From contig JALJCS010000036.1 of NCBI GenBank assembly GCA_023055355.1, forward strand, positions 1,615,501 through 1,679,500: a stretch of DNA of 64,000 bases. The letters are read 5' to 3'. Positions 53,771-64,000 of the stretch are shown piece by piece (positions within the stretch are counted from its first letter, which is position 1; each line of letters starts with the position of its first letter). The notes below the pieces were generated by a model, which was not told where the DNA came from, did no database searches, and saw nothing but the letters and a program-made list of their open reading frames with translations. Source of the DNA: Agelaius tricolor. Taxonomy: Eukaryota; Chordata; Aves; Passeriformes; Icteridae. The translations under genes and the position numbers were made by a program.

Positions 53771-54570
53771 TGCAGCACGTCCCACTCCCCTCTCCCTGCC
53801 AGCCAAGTTCGGGGCTCCTGGGGACACTGTGTGGCACCTGGCCGGCGTTTTGGGGCACTTTGGGCACAGTCCTGTCCCTGAGCTCTGCCCCAGTTCCCCC
53901 AGTTTGGGCCCTGCTGGGGGTCAGGCCATGCCTGGGGGCTGCAGCTCGTCCCTGTGTGTCCCACCCTGGGGACTGAGGCTGCGGAGGTGGCACTGCCACC
54001 CTGGCAAGGACACGGTCCCGTCGCGCAGGAATGGGCGACACTGGGAGGGCTCTGCACCCAGACTTGTCCCTTGTCCCCCCGCCAAAAGGAACGCAGGGGT
54101 TAAACGCCACCACCAGCGCCACCGCCAGTGCCACCACCAGCGCCACCGCTGTCCCCAGCGCAGCGGCCACGCGCGGGCCCTGGGCTCCCTCTCGTGGCTT
54201 CTCGTCCCTTCCCATAGGGTGACCGAGGGACCCCCGGGGACGCGGCGGGGCAGCGGCAGCGGGGACAGCGGGGCCGGGGGGCTCGGCCGGGGGTCCCCGA
54301 GCCGGGGGGCTCCGAGCGGGGACGCCCCTGTGCCCTCCTGTGCCCTCCTGTGCCCTCCTGTGCCCTCCTGTCCGCAGCCCCTGCGGCGGAACCCGCGGGA
54401 CACAGCGGGGCCGGGGTGCGGATCCCGTCCCGGGGGTGCCGGGGGATGTTGGGGGGTCCCGGCTGCGCCCCCCATCCCCTCCCTGCGCCCCGCGGGGCCG
54501 GCGCGGTGTCGGCAGATGGCAGCAGCGGCTTTCGGCAGCGCCGGCGTGCGGGGGCTGCCCGCGCTGCCCG
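53771..54570. other. GC-rich spacer with a CpG-dense core
   Basis: 54150-54560 is CpG-dense and contains TGTGCCCTCC in four copies (54328-54368) and a GCCACCACCAGC-type run (54107-54150). It could be an alternative promoter; no splice-supported exon seen. Confidence 0.45.
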
Positions 54571-54574
54571 CACC

Positions 54575-55000
54575 TCCTGAGGCCCCTGAACCCCCTGAAC
54601 CCCCTGAATCCCCCGTATCCTGCACCTTCAGAGCCCCCCGAACTCCCTGAACCCCCTAAAACCCCTTTATCCCGCACCTCCTGAACCCCCTGAACCCCTT
54701 GAACCCCCTGAACCCCCTGTATCCTGCACCTCCTGAACCTCCTGAGCCCCCTGAACCCCCTGCACCTCCTGAGCCCCCTGAACCCCCTGAACCCCCTGCA
54801 CCTCCTGAGCCCCCTGAACCCCCTGAACCCCCTGTACTCCCTGTACCCCGCAGTTTCTGCACCTCCTGAACCCCCTGAATCCCCTTCACCTCCTGAACCC
54901 CCAGAATCCCGCACTTTCTGCACTCTCTGAACCCCCAGAACCCCCTGCACCCCCTGTACCCCCGCTACCCCGCACCCCCCGCTTCTCCTGAACCCCGTGC
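54575..55000. repeat. CCTGAACCC minisatellite
   Basis: About 45 units of 9 bp (CCTGAACCC, CCTGCACCT, CCTGAGCCC), with an 18-27-bp higher-order pattern. The G-rich strand is GGGTTCAGG. Confidence 0.95.
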
Positions 55001-56080
55001 CCCCCCCAGTGCACCCCTCTGTGCCACCGCATCCCCCCAGAGCTGGGACTGTCCCTTTTGGGGGACACCCACCCCCATTTCCCCCGTGGAAAGCCCCTCC
55101 CAAGGGCCGCACACCACGACACCGATTTAGGGACAATTTTTTGGTGTCACCGGGCTGCGGGCTCGGTGCTCGGCCCCAGCAGAGCCCGGCGCGGTGAGGA
55201 GGGCTGGCTGTGAGGGGTGGGACAGCTGGCGGCTCCCAGGTGTCCGTCTGGAGCGTCTGCGGAGCCTGAGTGCGTAATTAGAGCTGCGACTTAATTGGCA
55301 GACGGGGGGACGCGTGACGGGCGTCGTGTGACTTGAATAGCGATGGGCTGGGGAGGTGAAGGAGCCTCAGAGGGAGCCCAGAGGGACCAGGACGCCCCGA
55401 AAAGCTTTGGCAGGTGGTGGGAAAGGAGAGGGGACAGGGAAAGGACAAACACAGCTTGGGCTGTTCCGGGGAACCCGGGGCCTGAGCCCCCAGAGGGGAC
55501 ATGAGCGCGGTGGTGACATCCCAGGGCAGTGCTGGGCGTGGCAGATGTCGTGGGGATGGAATAGAGCGATGTTCCTCCGTTATTTGGAAAGGGGGAAAGG
55601 AAAAAGCCAAGGCGTTGTGGTGGTAGCTGTGTTCAGCCTCTGGAAAAATACCAGGACACATCCAAAACGCTCCTGTGGGAGCCTGGGAGGCAGTGGGATG
55701 ACAGGGACCAGCCTTGTCACATCTGCCAGGAGCCACTGGGGCAAAACACTCCCTGTGCCACGTGTGGGGCTCAGCCTTGGCCCAGGCTGGGGTCCAGGCA
55801 GGGAATCCTCGAGTTTCTGTGCCAATCCCTGCATCTCACTGCTGGGGGACTTGGAATTCCCTCTGCTGCTGCTGCTGGCACCTCAGCTTTGCCTTCCTGG
55901 AGCTGGTCTGGCATCACTGGTAGCAGAACTCAGGGTTGTGGTGCTGCTCCAGGTGTGCAGCCCATGGAGGAGGCACCACCAGGAGCCTGAGCCCGGCAGC
56001 GTCTCCTGCCCAGCCTCGTGTTCTGGGGAAGGAAGGCCCAGGGGAAGCAGCAGCCTGGCCTGGAGCCACCTCCCTGCATG
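55001..56080. other. HPCA-FNDC5 intergenic, nothing recognised
   Basis: No supported exon or repeat family. Confidence 0.5.
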
Positions 56081-56082
56081 GC

Positions 56083-56275
56083 TGTGCCCAAATCCTGCTC
56101 CTTCCAGCCCCAGGACAGTGCCCAAATCCTGCTCCTTCCAGCCCAGTTATCCCTGCATGGCTGTGCCCAAATCCTGCCCCTTCCAGCCCAGTTATCTGTG
56201 CAGGGCAGTGCCCAAATCCGTCTCCTTCCAGCCCCAGGACAGTGCCCAAATCCTGCTCCTTCCAGCCCAGGCTGG
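56083..56275. repeat. ~33-bp minisatellite
   Basis: Five units of GTGCCCAAATCCTGCTCCTT plus CCAGCCC, with two alternating tails (CAGTTATC or AGGACA). Confidence 0.95.
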
Positions 56276-56659
56276 ATTTGGGGTCCCCCAAGCTCAGTTC
56301 AGGCAGTTCCAGCGAGGGGCTGAACCCCACCCTGTCCATCCTGGGGCTCCTGCTCCTCCCCTGCACCTTCTCCAGCGCTGAATTGATGAAATTTTAAATC
56401 TGCTGCCAGGCAGGGATGAAAGGGAGGCACCACAGGCATTTCCCTGGATGCAGCAGGGACTGAGGCACAGACACCGTGCTGGAATCCTCATCACCAGAGC
56501 TGGGGAAAGAGCTGGAGTGGCACAGCTTTGGCAGGACAGGGCTGTCCCCTGGCTGTCCCCTGGCTCTGGCAGAGGATTTTGGCTCTCCCTTGTCCAGGAA
56601 GGATCTTTGGGGACTCCTCAGCTGGGGCGGGGGGGCTCTCACTGTGTCCGTGCATGGCC
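56276..56659. other. HPCA-FNDC5 intergenic spacer
   Basis: Short unique segment between two minisatellites; nothing recognised. Confidence 0.5.
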
Positions 56660-56792
56660 AGAGGGAGGGTGGCAAGGGGAGGGTGACAAGGGGAGGGTGA
56701 CAAGAGGACGGTGGCAAGGGGAGGGTGACAAGGGGAGGGTGGCAAGGGGAGGGTGACAAGGGGAGGGTGGCAAGGGGAGGGTGGCAGGGGCT
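56660..56792. repeat. 14-bp GGGAGGGTGACAAG minisatellite
   Basis: About nine units alternating GGGAGGGTGACAAG and GGGAGGGTGGCAAG, one with AGGACGG. Confidence 0.95.
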
Positions 56793-57200
56793 GCCAGAGC
56801 CCCCCACTCCTGTTTCACCCCCCCTCTCCATCCAGAGCAGGGAGAAACCACCAGGCCATAAACCAAACCATAGGGAGGACCAGGATTGCCAAAAATATGG
56901 GACACCAGTGATGCTCCTGGGAGTCCCCAGGTGGCAGAGGGACACCTGGGACAGACAGACAGACAGTGAGGGACACAGAGCCAGCACTGCCCACCCTCAG
57001 CACGGGTGGGTGCCCCACTCAGGGCTGTCCCTGGGTGCTGGAAGGTGCCACCCGTGCCCGGAGCCACCCAGGGCCAGGACAGCCCATCGCTGGTCGGGGG
57101 GGTCACAGCAGGGCCCCCCTCCAGTGTCGCAGGATTTGGCAGCTGAGCTGGGACTTGGATTCTGCTCCCATCGCCAGCATCAATCAGAGGGTGCCGCTGA
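56793..57200. other. HPCA-FNDC5 intergenic spacer
   Basis: Nothing recognised before the FNDC5 CpG island begins near 57220. Confidence 0.5.
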
Positions 57201-57219
57201 ATTGCCCTGGAGGCACGGC

Positions 57220-57803
57220 TGATTGCAGAGGCTCCTCGGAACCCAGCGCCCGCTGCCCCGCAGGGCTGTGTGGTGACACGCCGGGGGTGCCACGTCCCCT
57301 CCGCTGTGCCCCCAGGGCTGCTCCCGGCCGGGATGGGACCCCCGGTGTCCGAGCACCCCTGGGACGGCTATGCCGGAACCCCGGCGGGGGCGGGACGGGG
57401 AAACTGAGGCAGCGAGCGGGGCCGTGCTGGGCGGGGGGCCCGAGCCGCCCCCGTCCCGCCGCCCCCGGGGCCGGGGGAGGGACCGGAGCGGGGCTGCCCG
57501 GCGCTGCAGCGGGCGGAGCCGGGGCTCGGCGGGGCCGCCTCCCGCTCGAGCCCAGCCGTACCGAACCGTGCCGACCCGTACCGTGCCGTAGCGAACCGAG
57601 CCAAGCCGAGGCGAGCCGGGCGGAGCGGAGCCCAGCAGAGCCGAGCCGCGCCGCACCGGGCGGCACCGGCGGTACCGGCGGCCCCGGCGCTCTCCGCGGT
57701 GCTGAACGGCTCCGTTGTGCCCGCAGGACGCGCCGCCGGCGGGGCCCGGCCCGGCCCGGCCCGGCCCGGAGCGGCTCGGCCCGGCCCCGAGCGGCCGCGG
57801 GGG
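57220..57803 (+). promoter_or_regulatory. FNDC5: FNDC5 CpG-island promoter and 5' UTR
   Basis: Very CpG-dense, with (CGAGCC)/(CGTACC)-type degenerate repeats at 57550-57665 and a CCCGG run at 57735-57780. No TATA box. An acceptor-like TGTGCCCGCAG ends at 57726, so a spliced 5' UTR is possible. Confidence 0.6.
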
Positions 57804-57882
57804 ATGGAGCCCTTCCTCGGCTGCACCGGCGCCGCGCTCCTGCTCTGCTTCAGCTACGCCGGTCTGCGCCCGGTGGAGGCAG
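57804..57882 (+). CDS. FNDC5: FNDC5 (irisin precursor), first coding exon
   Basis: Starts ATG at 57804; 26 codons plus one base, then donor GTACGG at 57883. The peptide MEPFLGCTGAALLLCF continues SYAGLRPVEA, a clear signal peptide with cleavage expected after the terminal Ala. The final G must combine with AC to give Asp, the first residue of the mature fibronectin III ectodomain in the family, which matches the phase. Known role: type I membrane protein whose cleaved ectodomain is the myokine irisin. No fibronectin III or transmembrane exon is visible from 57883 to 64000, so intron 1 exceeds 6 kb and the rest is outside. The call rests on the signal peptide, phase and position beyond HPCA. 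Confidence 0.75.
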
Positions 57883-59230
57883 GTACGGGCGGCCGGGCCC
57901 GGGGAGCGGCTGCCGGAGCCGTGGGGAGCGGGTTCGGTGCCAGGAGAGACCCCCGGGGGCAGCGGAGGGAGCGGGCAGGGCTGCAGGAGGGGCCGGAGTT
58001 TGGGGCGACTTTGGCGGGATTTGGGTGCGGGAGAGGCGGCGATTCGGGACACGCAGCCCCCGGCACCGGGCTCGGGCAGAGCCGGGAGCTCGCGGCATCC
58101 CCGGGAACGAAGGTGGGGGAAAGGGGAGAGGGAGAGGAAACGAGGAGGGAGAGGGGCAGGGGGAGGTTTGGGGCACCTGAGCAGCGGCTCTGGTTGGTGT
58201 CACGGGGCTGAACCGGAGCGGAGGGGGCAAAGCCGGGTTTGCTCTGTCCATGTCCCTTCCCAGCTGTCCAGGGCCCAGCCGGGCTCTGCTGGGAGCTCTG
58301 TGAACGCTGGGGAAGCACCAGAGGAGCCCGGGTGGTCCCAGAGGAACCCCGGTGGCCCCAGGGGAAGCACCTCTCCAGGGACACTGCACATCCCAGCCAC
58401 AAAAGCCAGGCCCCTCCGAGCTGAGCAGCTCACCTGGAGTGGGGATCTTTGGTGAAGGCAGTGGTCCCTTGAGCTGGAGCTAATTTTGGAGCTACCAGGA
58501 TGGACTCGAGTCCATTCTTGCCTTCAGTGGCCCCAGGAGCCCCTGTGTGGGTGTCAAGTGGGCAGTGCTGGGGGAGCTCCCCAGCCCCAAGCAGCTGAGG
58601 GCTGGCTGCTTTGCTGGCTGCAAGATGTTGGTGGAACAGCTGCTTTGATTTGCAGCCTGCTGATTGCCAGGGTATCTCGCATTCCAGGAGGCTGGGGGTG
58701 ATTATTAGGGATGCAGAGCTCCGGGGAGTGGAGATTCCTCCCCTCCAGCCATCCCTGGAAGTTGCTGGAGTTCCATTTGGGGTCACACACAGGGCTGCAG
58801 CAAGCCCTGGATGCCTTCAGCCCTGCCACCCGTCCTTGGCCAGGCACTGACTCCTGAAGTTGCTGTTTCACAACTGCCAGATCTGGGGAGATTAATGAAA
58901 CCTTCCCAAAGGGAGGGAGGGATGAGGAAAACACCGTGGAAAACACAATGGAGGCGTCTGCAGTTGTGACAGCACTCGGGGTTTCTGTCAACGCGGCCAC
59001 TTCCCTGCTCTTCCTTATCCTTGGATCACCTCACCCGGCACCCCAGAGTAGACAGGGAGTTGTGTCCCTGCCCAAAACCTCCCCCTGCTCCTGCCTGGGC
59101 TGGGAGGTGTCTGTGCCATGTCCCCAGTGAGCTGTGTCACTCTGGGGTGCTGCCATGCACCCCCACCGCCTCCTGCTCCTGTGTCACCCGTGCCAAGGGT
59201 CCTGATGGGCTCTCCCTGCACCAGCTGAGG
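57883..59230 (+). other. FNDC5 intron 1, 5' part
   Basis: CpG flank to about 58200, then ordinary sequence. CCAGAGGAACCCCGGTGGCC-type duplication at 58319-58370. No exon recognised. Confidence 0.5.
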
Positions 59231-59234
59231 CAGA

Positions 59235-59320
59235 GGGTTTGTGCTGTCCCCGTTTCCCAGGGATGAGGGCACAGAGTGATTTTCCCAAGGTCACACAGAG
59301 GTAGTGGCAGCGTCACCACC
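59235..59320 (+). mobile_element. MIR-like SINE fragment
   Basis: TTCCCAAGGTCACACAGAGG preceded by CAGGGATGAGGGCACAGAG and followed by TAGTGGCAG resembles the MIR core in plus orientation. Short and diverged. Confidence 0.4.
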
Positions 59321-62300
59321 ATGACAGCTCCGTGTCCCCAGCCCTGCCGATGATGTGGCCACCAGGCCACCCAAGGCACACGAGCCCAGAGTCACTGGAA
59401 AAGCCCATGGGGAGGAAATCAGTCCCAGGCAGGGATGGAGGCTCCAGGGTCTGTCCCCTTTGCACCCAGAGCTTGTGTGAGTGGGTTTAAAATAATTCCT
59501 GTCATGAGAGATTAAAGCTGCCATGCCCAGGAGGGACTGGTGCAAATTCCCCCCTGGCAATGCCAGGGCAAGGGCTGGTGAGTGGCACCAAGCACAGGCC
59601 CTGCTCTGAATTCAGGGATTTTGGCCAGGCAGGACCATTTTTTGCCAAGGTGATGCCAAGGTGAGTGAGGAGGGGAAGCAGGAGCAGGAGCATGAGGTGG
59701 CTGAGAAATAATCTTCACACCAATGCCCCTTGGCAACCCCAAATCCCAGCTGGGTGGGTGATGCCCTCCCATCGCTCCCCCTGCTCCAGAAGGTCCCTGA
59801 GGAAACACTCAGGATGGTTGGCAAGTCAGGAATTGGATTTAATTTTGTCCCCTCCTCATTAGGCTGAGCTAATGAAGAGAGGGGAGCTGGGCTGGGCTCG
59901 GGGCACTGCTGAGGGCTCAAAGAGCAGGGGGTGCTGATGGCAGACCCCAAAATAGGCCACAGCCCCTGTGCCTTGCAAACAGCCTCACTGGGAGGTGCCA
60001 GCCCGTGGAGCAGCTCAGGTCAGGTTTATTTTTGTCAGCTGGAGAGCAGAGGTGACAGAGCTCAGGTAAAACCTCCCCTGCCAGCACAGCCCTGGGCCAG
60101 CCCTTGGGAGCAGGACCAGCTCTGGTTTGAGGAGCCCCTTCACAGCTGCCCCACCTCACCAAACCCCCCCAGCTGGGTTCTGAAGCGTGTCCTCACCCCC
60201 TGAGCCACTCCCAGCCAGCCTCACCCCCTCCCCAGGCAGCCCCCCAGCCCTGTGGGAGGAAGGAGAGCACAGCAAAGGCACCAATCTGGCTCCAGGTGCT
60301 GCCCAGGCTGGATGTGCTCCCCAGGGAGCTGGGATCAGCCGTGGATCAGGGTGAGCAACAAGCTCAGCAGGCTCAGGAGAGCAGCAAAAGGTGTCTCAGC
60401 AATCTGGAAGCAACAATGCAGCCCATTGCAGCCTCTCCCTCCATCCCAGAGGCCGGGGAGGTTCCTGCCTGGCTGGGGATGGTGTGGGAGCTTTATTGAT
60501 TGCTGTGCTCGGCGTGGGAGGGATTTAATTGGCATGGGGAGGTTTCTCACCCTGTGTCAGGCTCTCAGCAGGGTTGGTGCTGTGAGAGGCAGCCAAGGTT
60601 GAGCCATCCTCTTCCAAATGCTGTTTCCTGCTGGGATTCTGTTTGTGGGAAAGGGAGATTCCTCCCAGAGAGATGTGCTTGCAGTGCCATGCACGTTCTG
60701 CTCCTGGATTCATCCTCACCCTTTGGATGCTCACTGCTAAACAAACTCTTGCTGGTTTATGAAGTGCCCAAAGGCTGAACTAGGGCCTGGATCAAGTATA
60801 ATTCAGTTAAAAGCAGGAATGTGTTGAGCAATGAAGCTGCAAACCTTCATGTGTGCAGTAAAAAGTGGGATCCAGGAGCAGAGCTGGGCCAGGATCAGGC
60901 AGCACAATCCTGGGAAAGGTCTGGTGTCAGCATCCAGCACTGCCCAGGAAATCCCCAGGCTTCCTCACCCCCTCTGATTGCTCTGATACTACAGAGGTGA
61001 GGGATAAGAGGAGCTAGAAAAGCCTGTGGGACCCAGTTCTCTGTGGATATTTAGATCCTGGATTAAAAATGCCATGATGGGAATGACTCTGCTCTGAGCT
61101 GGAAGCATTTAAACCCAAACTGTGGCATTGGGGAGTCCTGAGAGAATCCTGCCTGTCTCTGGGACTCTGCAGGGTAGAAATATTCCATCCTGCAGCCCCA
61201 AGGAATTCCCAGTGGTTGGCTGGCCACAGTCTCTGCGCTCCCTGAAAAGGCTCCACACTCCTGGCAGCATTTCCAGCACGTTTGGGCAGCTGCTCCCTGG
61301 GGAATCAGCCACAGAGCCAAGGGGTGGGCAGGAGGGGGCTGGGGGCCTATTAATATCCCATTTTTATAGGGAAGTGAATGGTCAGCAGGGAATAATTGCC
61401 TCTTTCCCAGCTAAAGAGCCACCAGTTGGCCTCTCTGCTCTTTGAAATCTCTGGATCTTAGCAAACAGCTCTGCTTCCCGTGGGGCTGGGAGCAGCAATG
61501 ATCCCACACATCCCCCTGGGGCTCCCTTCATCAAAACCCTTGGGAATGCTGAGCAATGTGCCAGCCCTTCCCACACAGCCCATAAAACCCACAAGCAATT
61601 ACAGCCACGGATGGGATCCATGCTGGGAGAGCACAGAGCAAGCAGCAAAAGCAGCTCTGTGTGAATCCACACCCAGGGAAAGGGCAGAAAACAGCTCATG
61701 GATTTTAGGGATGCTCCTTCCTGGTCGTGTCCTTTCACCTCCTGCATCTCCAGGGAAGGTTGTGGTGCAGAAATCAAGAGATGCTGGGAATTAAGGCTGG
61801 GATTCATTGCTTGCTGCAGGAAAGCAGGGAATGAGCTGCTCCAGAGCCTCAGCTCACCAGACCATGGCCCTGGGGCTCTGAGGCAGCTCAAGCCCTTCCC
61901 AGCAGGGAAGGAGCTGCTTGGGAGAGGAGCTGAGTGAGTTGGGAAACGCTGGGAATACAGCACAGCCTCGGCAAGGATGCAATTCCAAACAGCTCCACAG
62001 GAGAGGTGAATTCAGGGGGTTTTGGGCACCCCTTGGCTGGGGAGATAAATCCAGAAATACACTTTATTCCACACCTGTGGAATTCTGGACTCGGCTGGCC
62101 TGAGGTGACCCCAAGGCTGTGACATCCCCACAGGTTCCTTCTTTCCTTCAGTGATGCTGCTGTGGCCTGGGTACCTCCCTGATCCTCCCAGGCCCCAAAA
62201 GGTTTGGACACCCCAGTGTTCAGCATCTTCCCCATTCCCAGGTGACAGCAGCAGTGGGATGGAACAAAACTTTCCCCTGCTCTTTTTCCCACCCCTGGCT

Positions 62301-62455
62301 CCCATCCATGCCAGAGCTCCCATGAGGAATCCAACTTGCAGGGAAGCAGGGGGGGGCTCTTCTTCCTCGTGCCACTTGTGCCCAACGTGAGCTGCAAAGC
62401 GTGAGCCGTGTTCCCCTCTCTCCTCTCCAATTAAAGTCCAACAATAACGAGGAAA
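59321..62455 (+). other. FNDC5 intron 1, middle part
   Basis: About 3.1 kb with no recognisable exon, transposon or tandem array. Confidence 0.5.
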
Positions 62456-62458
62456 ACA

Positions 62459-62638
62459 TTTAATGGAAGGCTGGGAGGGGTTCTGAGCACGGGCAAGGGA
62501 TGAAGGATCATCTCCAGGGCTCAGGATTTCTTGGTGCACAGCGGAGGCTCCGACCTGCTCCTGCCAAAGGCGCCCCAGGTGCGGCGGAACCGGGGAGGGC
62601 TGGGACGCAAGGGCCTGGGGGATGAGAGATTCCTGACT
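62459..62638 (-). CDS. Candidate terminal coding exon of an unrecognised gene
   Basis: Read on the minus strand, a CTTCCCACAG acceptor opens an exon at 62638 (a second CCCCCAG acceptor is at 62614). One phase stays open for 38 codons, including NLSSPRPLRPSPPRF, TWGAFGRSRSEPPL and a final CTKKS, then TGA at 62523-62521. An ATTAAA poly(A) signal lies 57 bp on (complement of 62459-62464), followed by T/G-rich sequence. CpG content is higher than in the surrounding intron. I do not recognise the protein; S100PBP, expected next on this strand by human order, does not end like this. It would be nested in or overlap FNDC5. It may be chance. Confidence 0.35.
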
Positions 62639-63640
62639 CTGTGGGAAGCAAACCAGATGGGATTTTAGAAACCCTCTGTTTTTAAGCTGCTATTCATGTT
62701 TAAAAGTCCGGATTTCAGCTGAAGTCATCAGGGTTTCCCTTAATGAGGGGTGGGGTGATTTTCTGCTGACATGAAAATGAGAATTTTTTTTTTTCCCCAT
62801 CTAAATTTGGGTAAATATCCTCTGCCAGTTTGGAGGGTGGGATTTGCTCCAGCATCCTGCACTGGAATGAAGTTAAAGTGCTAAACCAGGAATCTTGCAC
62901 CATTCCCTAATGGAGCAGACAAGGAATGTGCTGCCCTCAGCAGCTCTGGAATAAACAGGCACAAAAATAAAAACCTTGATCCACAACCCATTGCCCGCTA
63001 TCCCTGCAGCATTCCCACCCTCTGTGCCCACTCCCAGAACACCAGCAGCTTTCCTGGCTGCCACAGGCACAGAAGCAAAGTTTCCAGGAGTTGCACATGA
63101 CTCTAGAAGGAAACAAAAATTTGGATTTGGCACCTCGAGGCCCTGCTCGAGCTGCTGACCCCCTGCAGCCAGCTGGGAAATTACAGGAATTGCACCTTTT
63201 CCACCTGATCTCAGCCAGGCTGGCACTGACAAAGAGCTGCAACAGGGCCAGGGAGCCAAAAGTCCTGTGGAATATCTTGGAACAGTGTTTTAGGTCTTAG
63301 GAAGTCGTGATCTCATCATTTCATCTCTTGGGAACAGGGAGAAAAGCAACCTCATGGATGAAAATTTTGGTTCCAAATTATCCCCGCAGCTCTGGGAGCA
63401 GGAAATTCATTTTCCTGGGTTTGTATTTCTGTCAAACACGGTTTAATTCTCTTTTTAGTGTTTTTATGCTGGTTTGACACCACTGATTTGGGTGTAGCAG
63501 TGCAAGGGAAGGCACATTGGGATCTGCTGTCCTGGATTCCTGGATTTTAGAGCTGCTGCCTTCACTACCCCATCCCTCTCTCAGGTACTCCTACAAAGAA
63601 AGGTTCTAGAATGTTCCTGACCACCCACTCCAGGGGGATT
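62639..63640. other. FNDC5 intron or intergenic, nothing recognised
   Basis: Contains A/T runs at 62787-62794 and ordinary sequence. No exon connecting to the terminal-exon candidate was found. Confidence 0.45.
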
Positions 63641-63647
63641 CTCCCTC

Positions 63648-63845
63648 ACCTCCATGCAGATTCCAGTTTTGGAGGCTTGGAGCTCTGGCTTTCAGCTTTT
63701 CTGAGTGTCTCCCTCCCGCCTCACAGCTCTCCACCCTCTCCCACCTCTTCCCAGGAGAGTTTTTTGCTCTCCTCCAGCTCTTCAAGGTCCTCCCAACTCC
63801 CCCACATCTTATGCCATCAGGAAACTCGGACACTTTTTATGCTGT
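63648..63845 (-). other. Candidate first exon with TATA-like element
   Basis: On the minus strand GCATAAAAAGTG (complement of about 63833-63844) is followed by roughly 170 bp ending in a good donor CATGGAG/GTGAGGG near 63647. It could start a transcript leading to the candidate terminal exon at 62.5 kb, but its longest open frame shows no known family and the phases are unproven. Confidence 0.2.
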
Positions 63846-64000
63846 GCCTCCCTCAAGGTCACAAATTTCAAAGGGGACCTGAACACTCCGAGTGCTGTTC
63901 CCTTTTCCCGGCTTTTTTTTTTTTTTTCCCCGTGATCTCTGCTCTCTGTTCCTGTGGGGTTAATTCATCTCTTTTCAAAGCCCTCCTCCAACTGAAGCTG
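63846..64000. other. Right edge, unassigned
   Basis: T-run at 63911-63926; nothing else recognised. Confidence 0.4.

Noticed and set aside
54150..54560. CpG-dense block as a separate gene promoter
   Set aside because: No donor plus exon could be supported, and the density partly reflects repeats; kept only as a note in the spacer feature.
53190..55136. A 648-codon open frame on the minus strand, rich in His/Gly/Asp/Met/Thr repeats
   Set aside because: It spans two minisatellites whose units lack stop codons; the opposite strand is equally open. It has no splice-supported borders and no family similarity, and the hydrophobic patch near 54150 comes from a GCC/ACC run.
57180..58052. 290-codon minus-strand frame opposite the FNDC5 island
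   Set aside because: CpG-island composition only; the plus strand has a signal-peptide exon with correct phase.

Overview
The window is vertebrate nuclear DNA from a bird, most likely a songbird. The support is the density of CR1 LINE 3' ends, a passerine-style solo LTR, high GC with very short introns and abundant minisatellites (the texture of an avian microchromosome), and exon-intron genes whose products I recognise by family. Gene order and orientation match the human 1p35 block AZIN2-AK2-RNF19B-TMEM54-HPCA-FNDC5, inverted as a unit. I see no bacterial, viral-operon or CRISPR-like system.

Layout. 0.3-4.5 kb: eight coding exons of AZIN2 on the minus strand, with the final exon off the left edge; its introns are full of minisatellites. 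4.6-5.1 kb: a solo LTR flanked by a 6-bp target duplication. 6.1-6.9 kb: candidate 5' non-coding exons and GC-rich promoter of AZIN2. 7.46-7.94 kb: CR1. 8.0-12.26 kb: promoter and six coding exons of AK2 (plus), with a candidate alternative 3' terminal exon at 14.2 kb. 12.3-30.1 kb: gene-poor, holding one CpG-rich block near 17 kb with a good splice donor (possible lncRNA start). 30.4-43.9 kb: RNF19B (plus, nine coding exons, 719 aa). 45.1-47.5 kb: TMEM54 (plus, six coding exons, 227 aa). 48.2-49.6 kb: HPCA (minus, three coding exons, 193 aa). 49.7-57.2 kb: intergenic, dominated by C/G-skewed minisatellites. 57.8 kb: signal-peptide exon of FNDC5 (plus), the rest lying beyond the right edge. 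62.46-62.64 kb: an unrecognised candidate terminal coding exon on the minus strand, with a nearby ATTAAA.

The genes are a conserved syntenic neighbourhood rather than a pathway: polyamine regulation (AZIN2), mitochondrial adenine-nucleotide balance (AK2), RBR ubiquitin ligase (RNF19B), a four-pass membrane protein (TMEM54), a neuronal calcium sensor (HPCA) and the irisin precursor (FNDC5). Exon boundaries were derived by hand from reading frame, splice consensus and family similarity; all phases close without frameshift. No clearly new system was found. The best leads are TMEM54's tandemly duplicated splice-site module, the extra active-site losses in AZIN2, the candidate minus-strand terminal exon near 62.5 kb, the possible AK2 alternative end and the 17-kb CpG block.
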